A stretch of DNA of 64,000 bases from Pyronema omphalodes (Eukaryota > Ascomycota > Pezizomycetes > Pezizales > Pyronemataceae), in the NCBI GenBank assembly GCA_024516155.1, contig JAJJXM010000003.1, positions 496,001 to 560,000 on the forward strand, read 5' to 3'. Shown in pieces: positions 45,056 through 55,763 of the stretch. The notes below the pieces were generated by a model, which was not told where the DNA came from, did no database searches, and was given only the letters and a program-made list of their open reading frames with translations. A program made the position numbers and the translations under genes. Numbering within the stretch: the first letter of the stretch is position 1; every line of letters begins with the position of its first letter.

Positions 45056-46311
45056 TTTTCGGAATCTTTGGCAAATGCTTGAAAATTCTGCTATTCTAGG
45101 AATGACATAGAGTCAAGAAAGTTTTATTTCTGAGCATAAACAGTTGAGAACTATACGTGAAATTGTGTACCGCAATAACCCTGGCTAATCATACCGTGCA
45201 ATATGCACCCGCTGAAGCTATCTGCATATTACCCTCAAAACGGGATAAAGCTACATACGACGACTAAACCGCAAAGCCAAATATCAGTATATCTTCATAA
45301 CCGATACTACATAAATTACTACTAGTACCCAATCTGTACAAATTAATACACCCACTTTCTAGGGTTCTTGCTGTCAGCCTGCTCATCTATCTGAGTTTCA
45401 GATTGACACAATGACATTACGACACTGTACCGGGAACTAACCAAAATTCCTTCGTACCAGAAGCAAACCAGCATAAAACTTCCCTTCTTTATCATTTCTT
45501 CAAGAAACTCTAATTCAATCCAATCCAATCTACTTTCAACCGTAGCTGGCAAAAAACCAGTTTCCCTGACTTTAATAAGATCTATAATTCACTTAATATA
45601 AATCCATCAAAAGTATCATTAGTTGGATATGTTGACTGTTGAGATCTCGGGGCTTGGGGGGGGGGGGGGGGATCTTGTTTGCTTATTTGCATGTTCTATG
45701 GAATGTTCGAGGCATGGAATTCTCTGCACACACACATACATACATTTCGACATTCGATTTATGCATCATATCATCTCAAAGTGCAAAATTACGCAGTGTG
45801 ACAATATGTATAACTCCAATTAAAAAATTCCGTTCCGCATGCCATCTCATCACCTCATCGCCAACATTGCTACCACTGTTCCCATTTCCAGTATTTCCAG
45901 ATTTTCCAGATTTTCCTGCCTATAATTGAAACACTACCGCTACAACTTCCAAGGTACAAATGAAAACAAAAACGGAGAGAAAATGCAATACCAATACCAA
46001 TACAAAGTACCTCATCAGTACAGTTGAAAAAACACCACTTCTAACAAGGGCAAGGAAAAAGAAAGAAAAAACAGACTTTAAACCAGAACAGAAATTACAG
46101 AACCAAGGGGTATCATTCATTCCTTAAATCATATCGCTTCGTAATCCGTTTCGTGAGATTATTCATGACCATCTTCATTACCATGCCTGTGAATTACCAT
46201 CCCGTCGTGTGATGCATCCTCAGCATCACCGGCATCACCATTCCCACGGTATAGTCCCATACTCCACAGTCTCTCATAGTATCTCATCTTTCCAGTTCGC
46301 TTGAAATCATC
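45056..46311. other. Intergenic stretch with a poly-G tract
   Basis: No gene seen. A run of about 15 G lies at 45656-45670. The right end is the 3' flank of the minus-strand membrane protein gene. Confidence 0.5.
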
Positions 46312-47621
46312 CTAAACCTCTGCACTCCTCACCCCTCTCTGCTCATAATGATGCGGCTCATAAACATCCCCGCTCGTAATCGCAATTCCAATTCCCTCTC
46401 CATCATCCACCAAACTATTCCTCTTAACCGACCTGATAGTATGTCCATCCAACCCAGCAATCAACGAATTCGGCCTAATCGTCCTAGAACCTCTCTTCAA
46501 AGAAGGCTGTGCAGAAGGGGGACTAGGTTCCCTAGTCAACTGGGCCGCAACTTGACCATATCCACCACCCAGCTGTTCAGTCCTTCTAGAATCCCTTCGA
46601 GACTCTCCAAAGTCCATAGTTTCAGCAGAAATAGTGTGGTAGGAGTATTTCGCACCCTTTGGAGGCTGGTATGATTCTGGGCGGGAGGAAGAAACATAGG
46701 GTTCCGATGTTACGGCGCTCCATCGTTTTTCAGTATCCTTCAAGGTTGGGTCATTGGGATCAAGAAAGGGGTTGTGGTCGGGAGGTAACTCGCTCAGAAG
46801 GCGGAATTGATGGACGAGGTAGAAACCGATGGCGGCGGTTATCACCATCAATCCGCCGGAGACGCAGAGGGCGAGGAAGATCGCCCAGATTAGACGATAC
46901 TCGACTAGGGCGTTGGAAAAGATGCTGACCCAGGTAGGTGTAGTCGCAACATGTTGCCGGTAGGAAAGGAGGGAAATGTAGGCATAGAAAGCTGCCAAAG
47001 TGACATCGAGGGTTGAGGAGAAGAGGTAGTAGAACTGGGTGTTGTGGGGGACTTTTAGACCGTGTTGGCCGTAGTGGGAGAAGGCAGAATGAGTAGTGTG
47101 GATCATCGCGACTGCAGGCTATTTCGCGCATTCTTTATCAGCTTTGAATTCTTCAAGTTCTTCGTGCACCCGTAACTCATCAAGAGAAAATTACAACTTA
47201 CAATGGCTCTACAAATCCACCCTGTTCCTGCCTCCAGACCAAAATCTTTCCCTCTCAGTAATACCATCGCAACAAAAATCCCAGCATTTCCAAACGCCTG
47301 TAAAACCCTAATGCCCAAAATCGTATATCTCAAGCTCATGACAACATCTTTATTGACAGGGCATTTTTGTATTTCTGGCTTTTCGAAATCCCGCGTATTC
47401 CCAGTGAAATTAAAGCCCAATAAAGGACCGCTCACTTTCCGTTTAGCAGGAGCATTGCGCTTTGCTTTTGCTTCTTGCGTTACAGATTTTGGGTTGAACT
47501 TTGCATTTGGAGAAAAGTCTGGACTTGCGAATTCTGGGAGGAGAGGTAGAGGACGTGAAGGCGCGTTGGAGAGTCCGTGTGGATCATATGCTGTTGGTTG
47601 TTGAGATTCGTGGGTGGCCAT
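46312..47621 (-). CDS. Multipass membrane protein of unknown function
   Basis: Minus-strand exons 47202-47621 and 46312-47118 (83-nt intron, gtaagt donor) give 408 residues. The N-terminal ~85 residues are cytosolic-looking and Pro/Lys-rich. Hydrophobic spans follow: 'TILGIRVLQAFGNAGIFVAMV' (about residues 99-120), 'YLFSSTLDVTLAAFYAYISLL' (about 166-187) and 'LIWAIFLALCVSGGLMVITAA' (about 215-238). The intron lies between spans 1 and 2. The C-terminal ~150 residues are Ser/Arg-rich, with 'SRTIRPNSLIAGLDGHTIRS' and possible phosphorylation sites. The layout recalls fungal MARVEL-like proteins, but I cannot assign a family. Confidence 0.75.
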
Positions 47622-48344
47622 TTTCGTTTATCGCTGCGGTGGCTGGTGGTGGTTGGTGGAAAGCGGAAAATCGCGTGGTTGAAGAAAGAGCTAAAAGAGC
47701 TATGGTGGCATACAAGATCTACTCTTTGCGGGTGTAAACGAGTTGTTGTGCAAGGTGTGCTGCACTTACGCTAGCCAGTGCAACCGGCGACGTGGTCAGG
47801 GATCGACGGTTGCCCTAGCAACGATAGCTATGAATAGCATCATCGATGCGGGTTCACAAAGCACAGAAACGACACAATAGCATTCGTGAATTCTATTTTA
47901 CACGGATTGTCGCGCGCGGCAAATACAACAAAGAAGATTCGTCCACCGCAACTGGAACATGTCAAGTCTTTGCTCTTGTAGAGTATAGTTGCGGCACAGC
48001 TGCTGTGTACACTGTCAAAGGGGAGGTTGATGTTGAATATGCATAACATCATTGCTTCTTTCTTGCTTCTGCGTGGATGAACAGGGCCGAGAAGCATGCA
48101 TTCTGCGATGCAGTACAGGCCAGGTCCGAGAAATAAGAACTGAATCCGTTTGATCATCCCTTAGGAATACAAAATTGTAGGGCACAAGATGAGGTTGATT
48201 AATATTCCCAATGCACAAATGAGTTCTATGCGTCATGAAATGGTTGATTAATATTTTGAATCCACAAATGGATTCTATGTGACATTAACTCATTAACTAC
48301 ATTACAAAGCCCATAACTATATTAGTCACCGCTCAGTTCGTATT
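47622..48344. other. Intergenic region, no gene seen
   Basis: Lies between two minus-strand genes. A near-duplicate 'tggttgattaatatt..gaat.cacaaatg.attctatg' occurs twice (about 48194-48231 and 48240-48280). No coding frame is supported. Confidence 0.5.
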
Positions 48345-50077
48345 TTAAACCCTTGTCCAGATAGGGTCGTTCTCAGTACTCGCTCTTCTCTTCACCGCCA
48401 CAGGCAACGCTTTCGTCTTCCATGTAAAGTAAGTTTCCGCGTTATCCTCCCAATTCTCAGGAGGGTTGATGAGCTTCATTTCAAACAGGTAGAACATCTT
48501 AGCGAGGATAACACGCATTTGATCCCAGGCGAGAGCTTGACCAATGCACTGGCGCGGTCCCAAAGCAAAAGGCTGGGAAGCAGCCTTATTATCGGTATTA
48601 TCGGGGTCTATCCATCTATCAGGGTGGAAAGCTTTTCCGTCCTTGAAGTTTTCTTCGCTACGAGAAAGAGTGTATCCATGGCTGAAAACAATTGTCTAAT
48701 TCGTTCGGTCAGCTGATGTTCTTTTTATATTTTCGTCAGATGTTAGAGAGAGCTTACTCCGGCTGGGATGTAGTGGCCATCCACAGTTTCACCATGAGAC
48801 ATTCTTGGCATACCACCGGGTGTGGGTAACAGCAATCGTAAACCCTCCCTAATACAGGCCGTAAGGAAAGTACATTCGGATAATGCAGGTGCCAAAATCT
48901 CGTCCGAATTTTTGAACAAAGGGACAATCTCTTGACGCAATCGACGAGTGAGATCTGGCTGACGAATAAGGTGGTTAAGAGTTCCAGTAAGAACAGTAGC
49001 AGTTGTTCCACCACCACCGAGAATAACTTGACTGAAATGACAAGCAATCTCATCAATGGTAGTTCCCTTGTAGTCCGAATCTTTAAGGAAGTATGAGATC
49101 ATATCAGAACGACCTTTAAGAACTGCCTCCTTTTCGATACGCTTTGCAGTAGCAGCCCTGCTTCTAGCAACGTGCTCATCACGAGCTGCAAGCATAATCT
49201 TCGGAACCATGTATTTCAACAAGAAATCGACCTTGACGAATCGGTTGGCAGCTTCGACGAACGCAGTAACATCTACTCCAGTTAGTTAAATGCCCCATGT
49301 TATGGCTATCTAAAACTTACTAATGTTATTGTTAACCAAGTTGACCCAGTAACTGTCTCCACCGGTGTCCATAACACCCGAGGGTTCTCCGAAAGCCAAA
49401 TCCGCCATCAAGTCGTACATGAGCTTGTGCATCCATTCCGACATGTCAATACCCTCAGGCTTGGATCCTTCAATCTGAACAATCCTAGTAAACTTATCGA
49501 AAGTAGCAATCAAAAGCTTCTCGAAGTCTCTAACGGCCTGCTTAGAGAAGATAGGAGCCAGAAGCTTGCGCTTTCTAGCATGCTTATCGACATCGGGTTC
49601 GGAACCGATTCCGTGCTCGCCGAAACCGGAGTTGACCATTTGGTACCATTCGGTCTTTGTAAACTGCTTGCGCCCATTCTCCTTTCCATAGATGTCGCGC
49701 CAGGAGCTTGTGGTAGCGAAGGAGAGATCGGTGGGACTTAGGCGAATAATTGGTCCTAAGATGTATGTTAGGGTTTGTTGTGTTTGATCTTCGAATTGAC
49801 AGAACGTACCATATTTTTCGTGAGCAGCCTGGATAATCTGAGCATTCCGACCAGAGATAAGAGTCTTGACAAGCCAGAACTGTGTAGTTTTGGCCCAGAA
49901 AGGTCCGGGGAACTTTGCCAAAGGATGGAAGTAAAGTCGGTAAACAAAGAGGACGAAGCAGTAACAGAACGAGGCAATAGAAGCCAGAGCTGCGTATCTG
50001 ACATATCTGTTTTCTGGGATGTAATCAGAAACCGGGATGGTGTATATCAGGAGCGGTATGCTCTGTAGGGACGACAT
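48345..50077 (-). CDS. Cytochrome P450 monooxygenase
   Basis: Exons 49810-50077, 49321-49755, 48758-49275 and 48345-48695 join to 523 residues. An N-terminal membrane anchor (about residues 26-46, 'ALASIASFCYCFVLFVYRLYF') is followed by 'HPLAKFPGPFWAKTTQFW'. The I helix reads 'QVILGGGGTTATVLTG'; the ExxR motif is in 'CIREGLRLLLPTP'; 'FHPDRW' is the PERF-like block; and the heme loop 'FALGPRQCIGQ' has the ligand at Cys457. The usual I-helix acid is Gly here. Splicing to ACAATT at 48695 restores 'PAGTIVFSHGYTLSRSEENF'. The style fits fungal ER P450s of the benzoate hydroxylase/isotrichodermin hydroxylase-like type. Substrate unknown; no biosynthetic partners are adjacent. Confidence 0.93.
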
Positions 50078-50140
50078 CTTGACCGTTGGATTTCGATGAG
50101 CTGCTCTCCACTCTCCACACCTCGTGCTGGTGGACGAAGA

Positions 50141-50146
50141 TTTATA
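50141..50146 (-). promoter_or_regulatory. Candidate TATA box of the P450 gene
   Basis: TATAAA on the minus strand, 64 bases upstream of the P450 start codon. Confidence 0.4.
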
Positions 50147-52947
50147 ATATCCATCCACCCGCGATGAGCCGCATAGAAAAAAAAAATACCCGGAGATAAT
50201 CACTTTATCATCTCATTTCTAATACTCGGAAAAAATATCATATCTCAGACTATGCACTGAGTGCAGATGGATGTGGGGCACTTTATCCGGCCGTGGTAGT
50301 TGAGTATTGGCTCTGGCTTTTGGAGAGCGCATGAGCTAGAAAAGCGTTGTGCATTGTTTTCTTTTTCTATCTTTATTCTGCAGTTATCCAATTTTTGGCT
50401 TCGTTGATCACAGTCTGTGCACTATGTTCGTCTTCAAGAAGCTAATTTGCCCGGGACGATGCTTGGGAAACAAGGCATCGTAGGGAAACTCCAGATGACA
50501 GAAAACGCCTCCGCACAGGATGTTAGTCCCCAATTGGTTTCATATTTAACCATGAAGAGTCTCGAATGCCTTCCATGTGGACCCATGAGGTGTTATATGC
50601 ATTGTCTGTAGGACGCATTAATACATTAAGGTACAATTAGTGCGTGCATTGCATTAAGCGACTAGATAAATATCGCTGTCTGTTTGCGCCAAGCTGTCAA
50701 TAAGGAAATTCTGAAGCCAATCAAATGACAGCCCGGGACAACCGAGAGGACTGGTCTATGTAGTCGCCGACGTCCTTGACACTGTGCTTTCAGCCCTGAA
50801 ACGATCCAGAGGCACAGAAGAGAAATGACCGCGTTGATAAAATTCTTAGATTGTAGGCCTTCTCTCTAAGAAATGAATTGGCAACATTGTTTGATACTCG
50901 AAAATTCCAATATCCACATGGCTGGGGACCGCCTCTATGGTACCGGTATCGACCCCACCCAACACAAAATCAAGAACCATTCTTCCTGCATGTGGGGGCG
51001 GCTATAGAGGACCAATCGTAAGATGGCATGAAGACAGGCGCGACTGGTAAATGCGAGTCGCTGTATTTGTTAGGCAACGTTCTTCTTTGAGTGGGGTTCC
51101 GATGGATATGTATCAATACATAGGCATAACTATGTAATGCTGCCGATCTCGACCGACTCGGAGACTTGAGGAGTGCATCAGCTGTGTAGTCGGAGATATC
51201 ATATCATATTTCTCTTCCGGAGCCTAGGAAGAGCGCTCCGAAGTTGTCGCGTCGGGATTCCGTTTTGTGGTCTAAAAGTAGCGCGGTGAGTACATGTCCG
51301 AACCGAGTTTAGCGAGCGGCAGCGGCTAGTTCGATGAGGTGGCAGGAAATTCGTGCTTTTTGAATGCCGAACACTTAATCGGGATAGCGTGGCATGGGTC
51401 GCCACGCAGAACAATCCCCACAACGCCGAACTCATCATCATCTTCCGACAAAAAAAGAGTTACTCGAAAGACCCGAGAATGATACAATACAATGCAGAGA
51501 AAAATTCTCGGTTACGGATTTCAATTTTGACGCGTGATTGTGAATCTATAAATGCTAGATGGTTACCTGTTTTGGGGTGCAGGCCGTTCGATTGAACTGC
51601 GGTTCTCTATGGCTCAAAAACTCTATCTTATACCTACATATTTGGGAACAAAACATGCCGACAATTCGTACACAAATACATCGCTAGTAACTCCTCCATA
51701 TGCACACATTTATACTTCATTTCGGCATAAGAACATTGCTCTACCGACGAAGCATTACTGTACACTATCATATTCCCCTTACCGTTGCTTCTTTCTACAA
51801 AGCATCAAATCGTCTTTGAAGTTGCAGACTCCATAGCCGCAGTTGTGTCAATACATAGTTGTAAGATTTGTGGAGTTCTAAGTTTAATTGCTTCAAGTTC
51901 CCGAAGCTTCTATTAGGTACCAACCACTGAAAACTTAAGACCAATGCAACTACTCCCAGGGTAATTCTTTGGCCAAAGCTCTTCGCAACCCATGAATTGC
52001 ACGGCGTAAGTTTGGACTAGAATTTGACACCATCAAATTTATAGTCCGAAAGAGTTTCAACCTTCCTGCATTAATCTTCCGAACCATGCACCAAAATGTT
52101 ATGGATATATCTGATAGCAGCACGGAAGGTTATGTATAAGTTTCACTCAAAACCGATCTACGTTATAAAAAAGACATAACAGTAACATACCGGCCTACTT
52201 GATTCAATAAATCGAGAGGTACCAGATTTTGGAATTATCTTTTTTATATATATTTTGTTTCAGTCTAAGGTCAATCGATAATACCCTTAGTTAGACTGCA
52301 CCGGATTTCATGATGCTTTATTTATATACATATAGGACATTGGTGAACTAAAATCACAGGCATAGAGACGAAGAAATTACATACATTGAGCTTTGACAAA
52401 GTGAAGTGCAGGTGATAACCCTAACTCGGCAAGGTACTCTATGTATGTCTTAACATGCGTGACATACATAACACGAATAGACAACAACATGATATCATAT
52501 CACGTGCAGAAAAAACTTTATTTTGCATCATGGGCTCTACTAGTACGTAATTACCGCGGCCTCGGAGGCGGGTGCATACTCGGAGAGTGTCATAAATTGA
52601 GCGCACTCTATATAATTCGCACATAACAACAGAACAATGATTTGAGAGGTTTCCTGAGCAAGAGCGAAGGTTTAAAACCTTGTGATAACAAATTTTGACC
52701 ATATTCATGAAAAAAGTTCTGGTGGTTCATAAAGAGCAGTTGCCTAGCATTTGTAGTTGTATGGTGTCCATATAAGGAGACAAAGGTCCAGCGCGGTTAT
52801 ATATTGTGCACCATACAAACACAGCGCCGGACTTACTCTTGTACCCGTGCACAAGGATATTTGAGGCGAGGTAGCACAATGCCGCCCCCCTCCCCCCCTG
52901 CAGAGTAGCTAGAACCTTCGATTTCCCAACAAAGTTAGCCCGAGCAG

Positions 52948-52961
52948 ACGTCGCGACGTCG
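52948..52961. repeat. Perfect 14-bp palindrome upstream of the transposase
   Basis: gacgtcgcgacgtc equals its own reverse complement and lies 77 bases before the transposase ATG. It could be a binding site or chance. Confidence 0.5.
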
Positions 52962-53037
52962 TCACATGGATATAATAGACGTCCGAAGTTCAATTTACAA
53001 TCCGAACAGCAACCGTCACAACCATAATCAATAACCA

Positions 53038-54114
53038 ATGAAGCCCAAAGGTACCCGAGAAGCACCAGCGGAGGGTGTTCGTCATCGAGAGACAACCCGG
53101 GATGAGAGGATAAGAGTAATGACCTTACGGGATGATGCGGGGATGGGGTGGACAGAGATAGGAAAAAAGCTAGGTATAGACCGTCGAACTGTCCAAAAGA
53201 TTTATCAAAGGACAAAAAGACACGGTACTCCGTCGAATCGCAAGCGATCTGGCCGCCCTCCAATATTTAACGACGCCGAGAAAAAGCGATTGATCGATTT
53301 CATTACACGAGACGCTCACACTCGTCGTCTATCCTGGGAAGCTATCTGCGCTGAGATGAAATATGCTTGTACCCCGCCTACTGTCAAAAGGGTAGTGGAG
53401 TCTATGGGTTACCACAAACGAGTTCCGCGGCGCAAGTTTGATCCAAAACCTTGTAATAAATCTGAGCGGCTAGAATGGTGTCGAGCCCACCTTGATTGGG
53501 GTTATGAGGAGTGGAAACGGATATTGTGGACCCACGAATCGATGTTTTCTACCACCGGCTTCAATCACCGCTCATGGGTTATCTGTAAACCTGAAGAAGA
53601 GTACCATCCTGACTGTGTTGATGAAATCTTAGAGCAGGGCCTACAAGCCAGTATAGTGTGGGCCGGGTTTTGTGGGGCAAAGAAGTCAGAACTTGTGTTT
53701 ATCTCCGGTCAAGCGAAGCAAGACTCAGCAGCCTATGTGACAACGGTGATGGAACCAAATCTTGTTCCATTCTGGCAAGAATGTAGTGATGAATATGGCT
53801 GGGTGAAGGTGGTGGAAGATTGGGCACCGGGGCATAGGAAATATGCTATCCAGTACAGTGAATTAAACGAGATGGATACCATTCAGTTACCTCCTCAGTC
53901 ACCAGACCTTAATTTGATTGAATCTGCCTGGTTGGAGGTAGAGAAAGAGCTGGGGGAGATCTCTGGAAAGTTAGGAGATATCGAGGCATTACAGGCAGTC
54001 TTGAGGGCTTCCTGGGCGACTATTACTGAGGAGCGCTTGGATAGTTTGATTAGAAGTATGCCCGCTAGATTGAAAGCTGTAATTGATGCTGAAGGAGGAG
54101 CAACACCATATTGA
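53038..54114 (+). CDS. Tc1/mariner-type transposase with altered catalytic triad
   Basis: A 358-residue intact frame. The N-terminal third is a paired helix-turn-helix (WTEIGKKLGIDRRTVQKIY...) joined by a GRPP hook to a second HTH (LSWEAICAEMKYACTPPTVKRV). The C-terminal DDE domain has 'VVEDWAPGH' (Asp261) and 'PPQSPDLNLIESAWLEVE' (Glu295), with 33 residues between them. In the first catalytic block, normally W(S/T)DES, the sequence reads 'WTHESMF', so His166 (codon CAC at 53533) replaces the Asp. Loss of this residue should abolish strand cleavage. I could not define terminal inverted repeats with confidence. The gene may be a recently dead copy or a domesticated one. Confidence 0.9.
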   Translation: MKPKGTREAPAEGVRHRETTRDERIRVMTLRDDAGMGWTEIGKKLGIDRRTVQKIYQRTKRHGTPSNRKRSGRPPIFNDAEKKRLIDFITRDAHTRRLSWEAICAEMKYACTPPTVKRVVESMGYHKRVPRRKFDPKPCNKSERLEWCRAHLDWGYEEWKRILWTHESMFSTTGFNHRSWVICKPEEEYHPDCVDEILEQGLQASIVWAGFCGAKKSELVFISGQAKQDSAAYVTTVMEPNLVPFWQECSDEYGWVKVVEDWAPGHRKYAIQYSELNEMDTIQLPPQSPDLNLIESAWLEVEKELGEISGKLGDIEALQAVLRASWATITEERLDSLIRSMPARLKAVIDAEGGATPY

Positions 54115-55440
54115 TTGCATAAATCATAATCGTTATTTTGATCGCTTAGATATCTCTGTAATAACTCCAGATTAATGTAATGAGTCGTAATCTCTTCTGG
54201 CGCATCGCATTTTTGTCTACTCCTACAGTCCGATCAGTGTCAATCACTCGGCTGTTTCCGTATATGTTCTACATAGTCGCCATACAAGATTCCGGTCATC
54301 ACAAACTATCTTTGGAAGCGGATTCAATGTATGGATGTCATCCTCCGAGTAGCGAGTATATACAAGTGGACCGCCGTAGATTCGGACTCGTATGCGAAGG
54401 CCACTGCAAGGTTGGCCCAGCAGGTGGAGCCGAGAAAGCCATTTCCAGGCGTCAAATTTGTGAATCAGGTTCCGACAAAAATTCATATTACGGGGTTGAA
54501 TAAAATGCAAACTTACACTCCTCGTTTGATTGTTTGAAAAATCTGTTCGGATGTAGTTAAAAGAAAAAATATTACGGTGTTCAAAGTGGCTCCTCACATA
54601 CAACTATCACGTCACTACCCCCATGAATCGAAGCATCAACTTCCAGAATCCCCAGCCACGGCTATAAACATATCAGATTCGAAGTCATTTTGCACTTGCT
54701 TTCCACTAATATGCCTCGGCAGCCTATCGGATTGTGGTTCTTATTATCTACACTTTGAACCGCACATGACGGTCGAACCCCTTGTTTACAGCTTTGTACA
54801 TACTTGGGTCTATTCCATAAAGGGTCTTGAAACCCGATATTCTGGGAATAATGTCTCAGTGATGCGCACTGCCCGAGTTCAACGGTATAATGCAGTCTAT
54901 GATGGCCTAGACTACCTAACTGCAAAATATATTGCAGATAAATCAGGAGCTCAAGCAATTCCTCGTAGATATCAGAAGTTTATAAGTGAGTAACAGTAAG
55001 CAATTCAATACATTAGCGATGTAGATCTTCAGTAGGATTAGAGATATAAACTTTACTTCGCATAGCCTCGCATAGCATCATGTGTTTCAGGTTCGCTGCA
55101 TTCCCTGCGCATGTAAGTCATACCAAGACTGTCAGATGTCACTCGACCCCCGGTACATTAGGTACTGGGCGAGGATCAAACAAAAATATGATGATCCCTG
55201 ATCTTCGCGTATGATTACGTAGTGCGTAGATACATGAAAGACATGTGCTGTATATAAGATAGTGTTTCCTTTCTCCATGTTGAAACTATTAATCTCCACT
55301 ACATCATACGTTGCTCCACTTTGCTCAGGAACGCCTACAGAAGAATCGCTACAGCATTTGCTCAAAACCAACCAAGAATTATAACATCCCTCGACTCATC
55401 ATCTTCAGACTTTGGTACCGAAAACTCATACATCTATACT
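54115..55440. other. Intergenic region between the transposase and the knottin-like gene
   Basis: No confident gene. The transposon's right end should lie here. A 138-codon frame (54577-54993) has no recognisable features. The right end is the promoter and leader of the cysteine-rich peptide gene. Confidence 0.45.
55251..55257 (+). promoter_or_regulatory. Candidate TATA box of the cysteine-rich peptide gene
   Basis: TATATAA, 184 bases before the start codon, which would imply a leader of about 150 bases. Confidence 0.35.
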
Positions 55441-55763
55441 ATGAAGCCAATTCTCTTTCTTTTCGCGCTCCTTGCGACGGCCACAGCCGCTTCACTAAAG
55501 GCTCAGGACCCGGTGGATACTGACGTTGATAACGAGGCAGTCGATGAAGCCCCGAAGGTATGATTGATGAACCAAGTACTCTGTTTATGACGTAATAATG
55601 ATTAACTGAAAACTAGAAGATACTCGAAAAGCGACAATGCTGGCCTCCTGGATGGGGATGTGGACCACCAAGGAGGAACCTCCGGTGTTGTATCGACAAG
55701 GGTCATTACTATAATTGTGTGAATAGTGTGTGTGTGAAGGGAGAGAAGATTAAAGGGCCTTGA
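55441..55763 (+). CDS. Secreted six-cysteine (knottin-like) peptide precursor
   Basis: Exons 55441-55557 and 55617-55763 (59-nt intron, donor gtatga, acceptor actag) give 87 residues. Residues 1-17 form a signal peptide (MKPILFLFALLATATAA). An acidic pro-segment follows (about 18-45), ending in a Lys44-Arg45 pair, a Kex2-type cleavage site. The predicted mature part (46-87) has all six cysteines, at 47, 54, 63, 64, 73 and 78, spaced C-x6-C-x8-CC-x8-C-x4-C. The adjacent central pair suits the inhibitor cystine knot (knottin) fold. It starts with Gln46, which could become pyroglutamate, and ends basic. It could be an antimicrobial peptide, an effector or a signalling peptide; the sequence does not say which. 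The intron sits at the pro/mature boundary. Confidence 0.82.

Larger units (their letters stand above)
50078..53037. other. 3-kb gene-poor stretch between the P450 and the transposase
   Basis: No supportable gene. The left end is the P450 promoter. The right end should contain the left terminus of the transposon. A perfect 14-bp palindrome gacgtcgcgacgtc lies at 52948-52961, and gtatggtg/caccatac arms face each other at about 52765-52825. The rest shows no structure I trust. Confidence 0.45.

Noticed and set aside
48345..50077. Secondary-metabolite gene cluster around the P450
   Set aside because: No polyketide synthase, NRPS, terpene synthase or cluster regulator is visible in the window; the LaeA-like methyltransferase is 40 kb away.
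54577..54993. 138-codon ORF after the transposase
   Set aside because: No motif, signal peptide or family likeness; probably chance in the transposon's flank.
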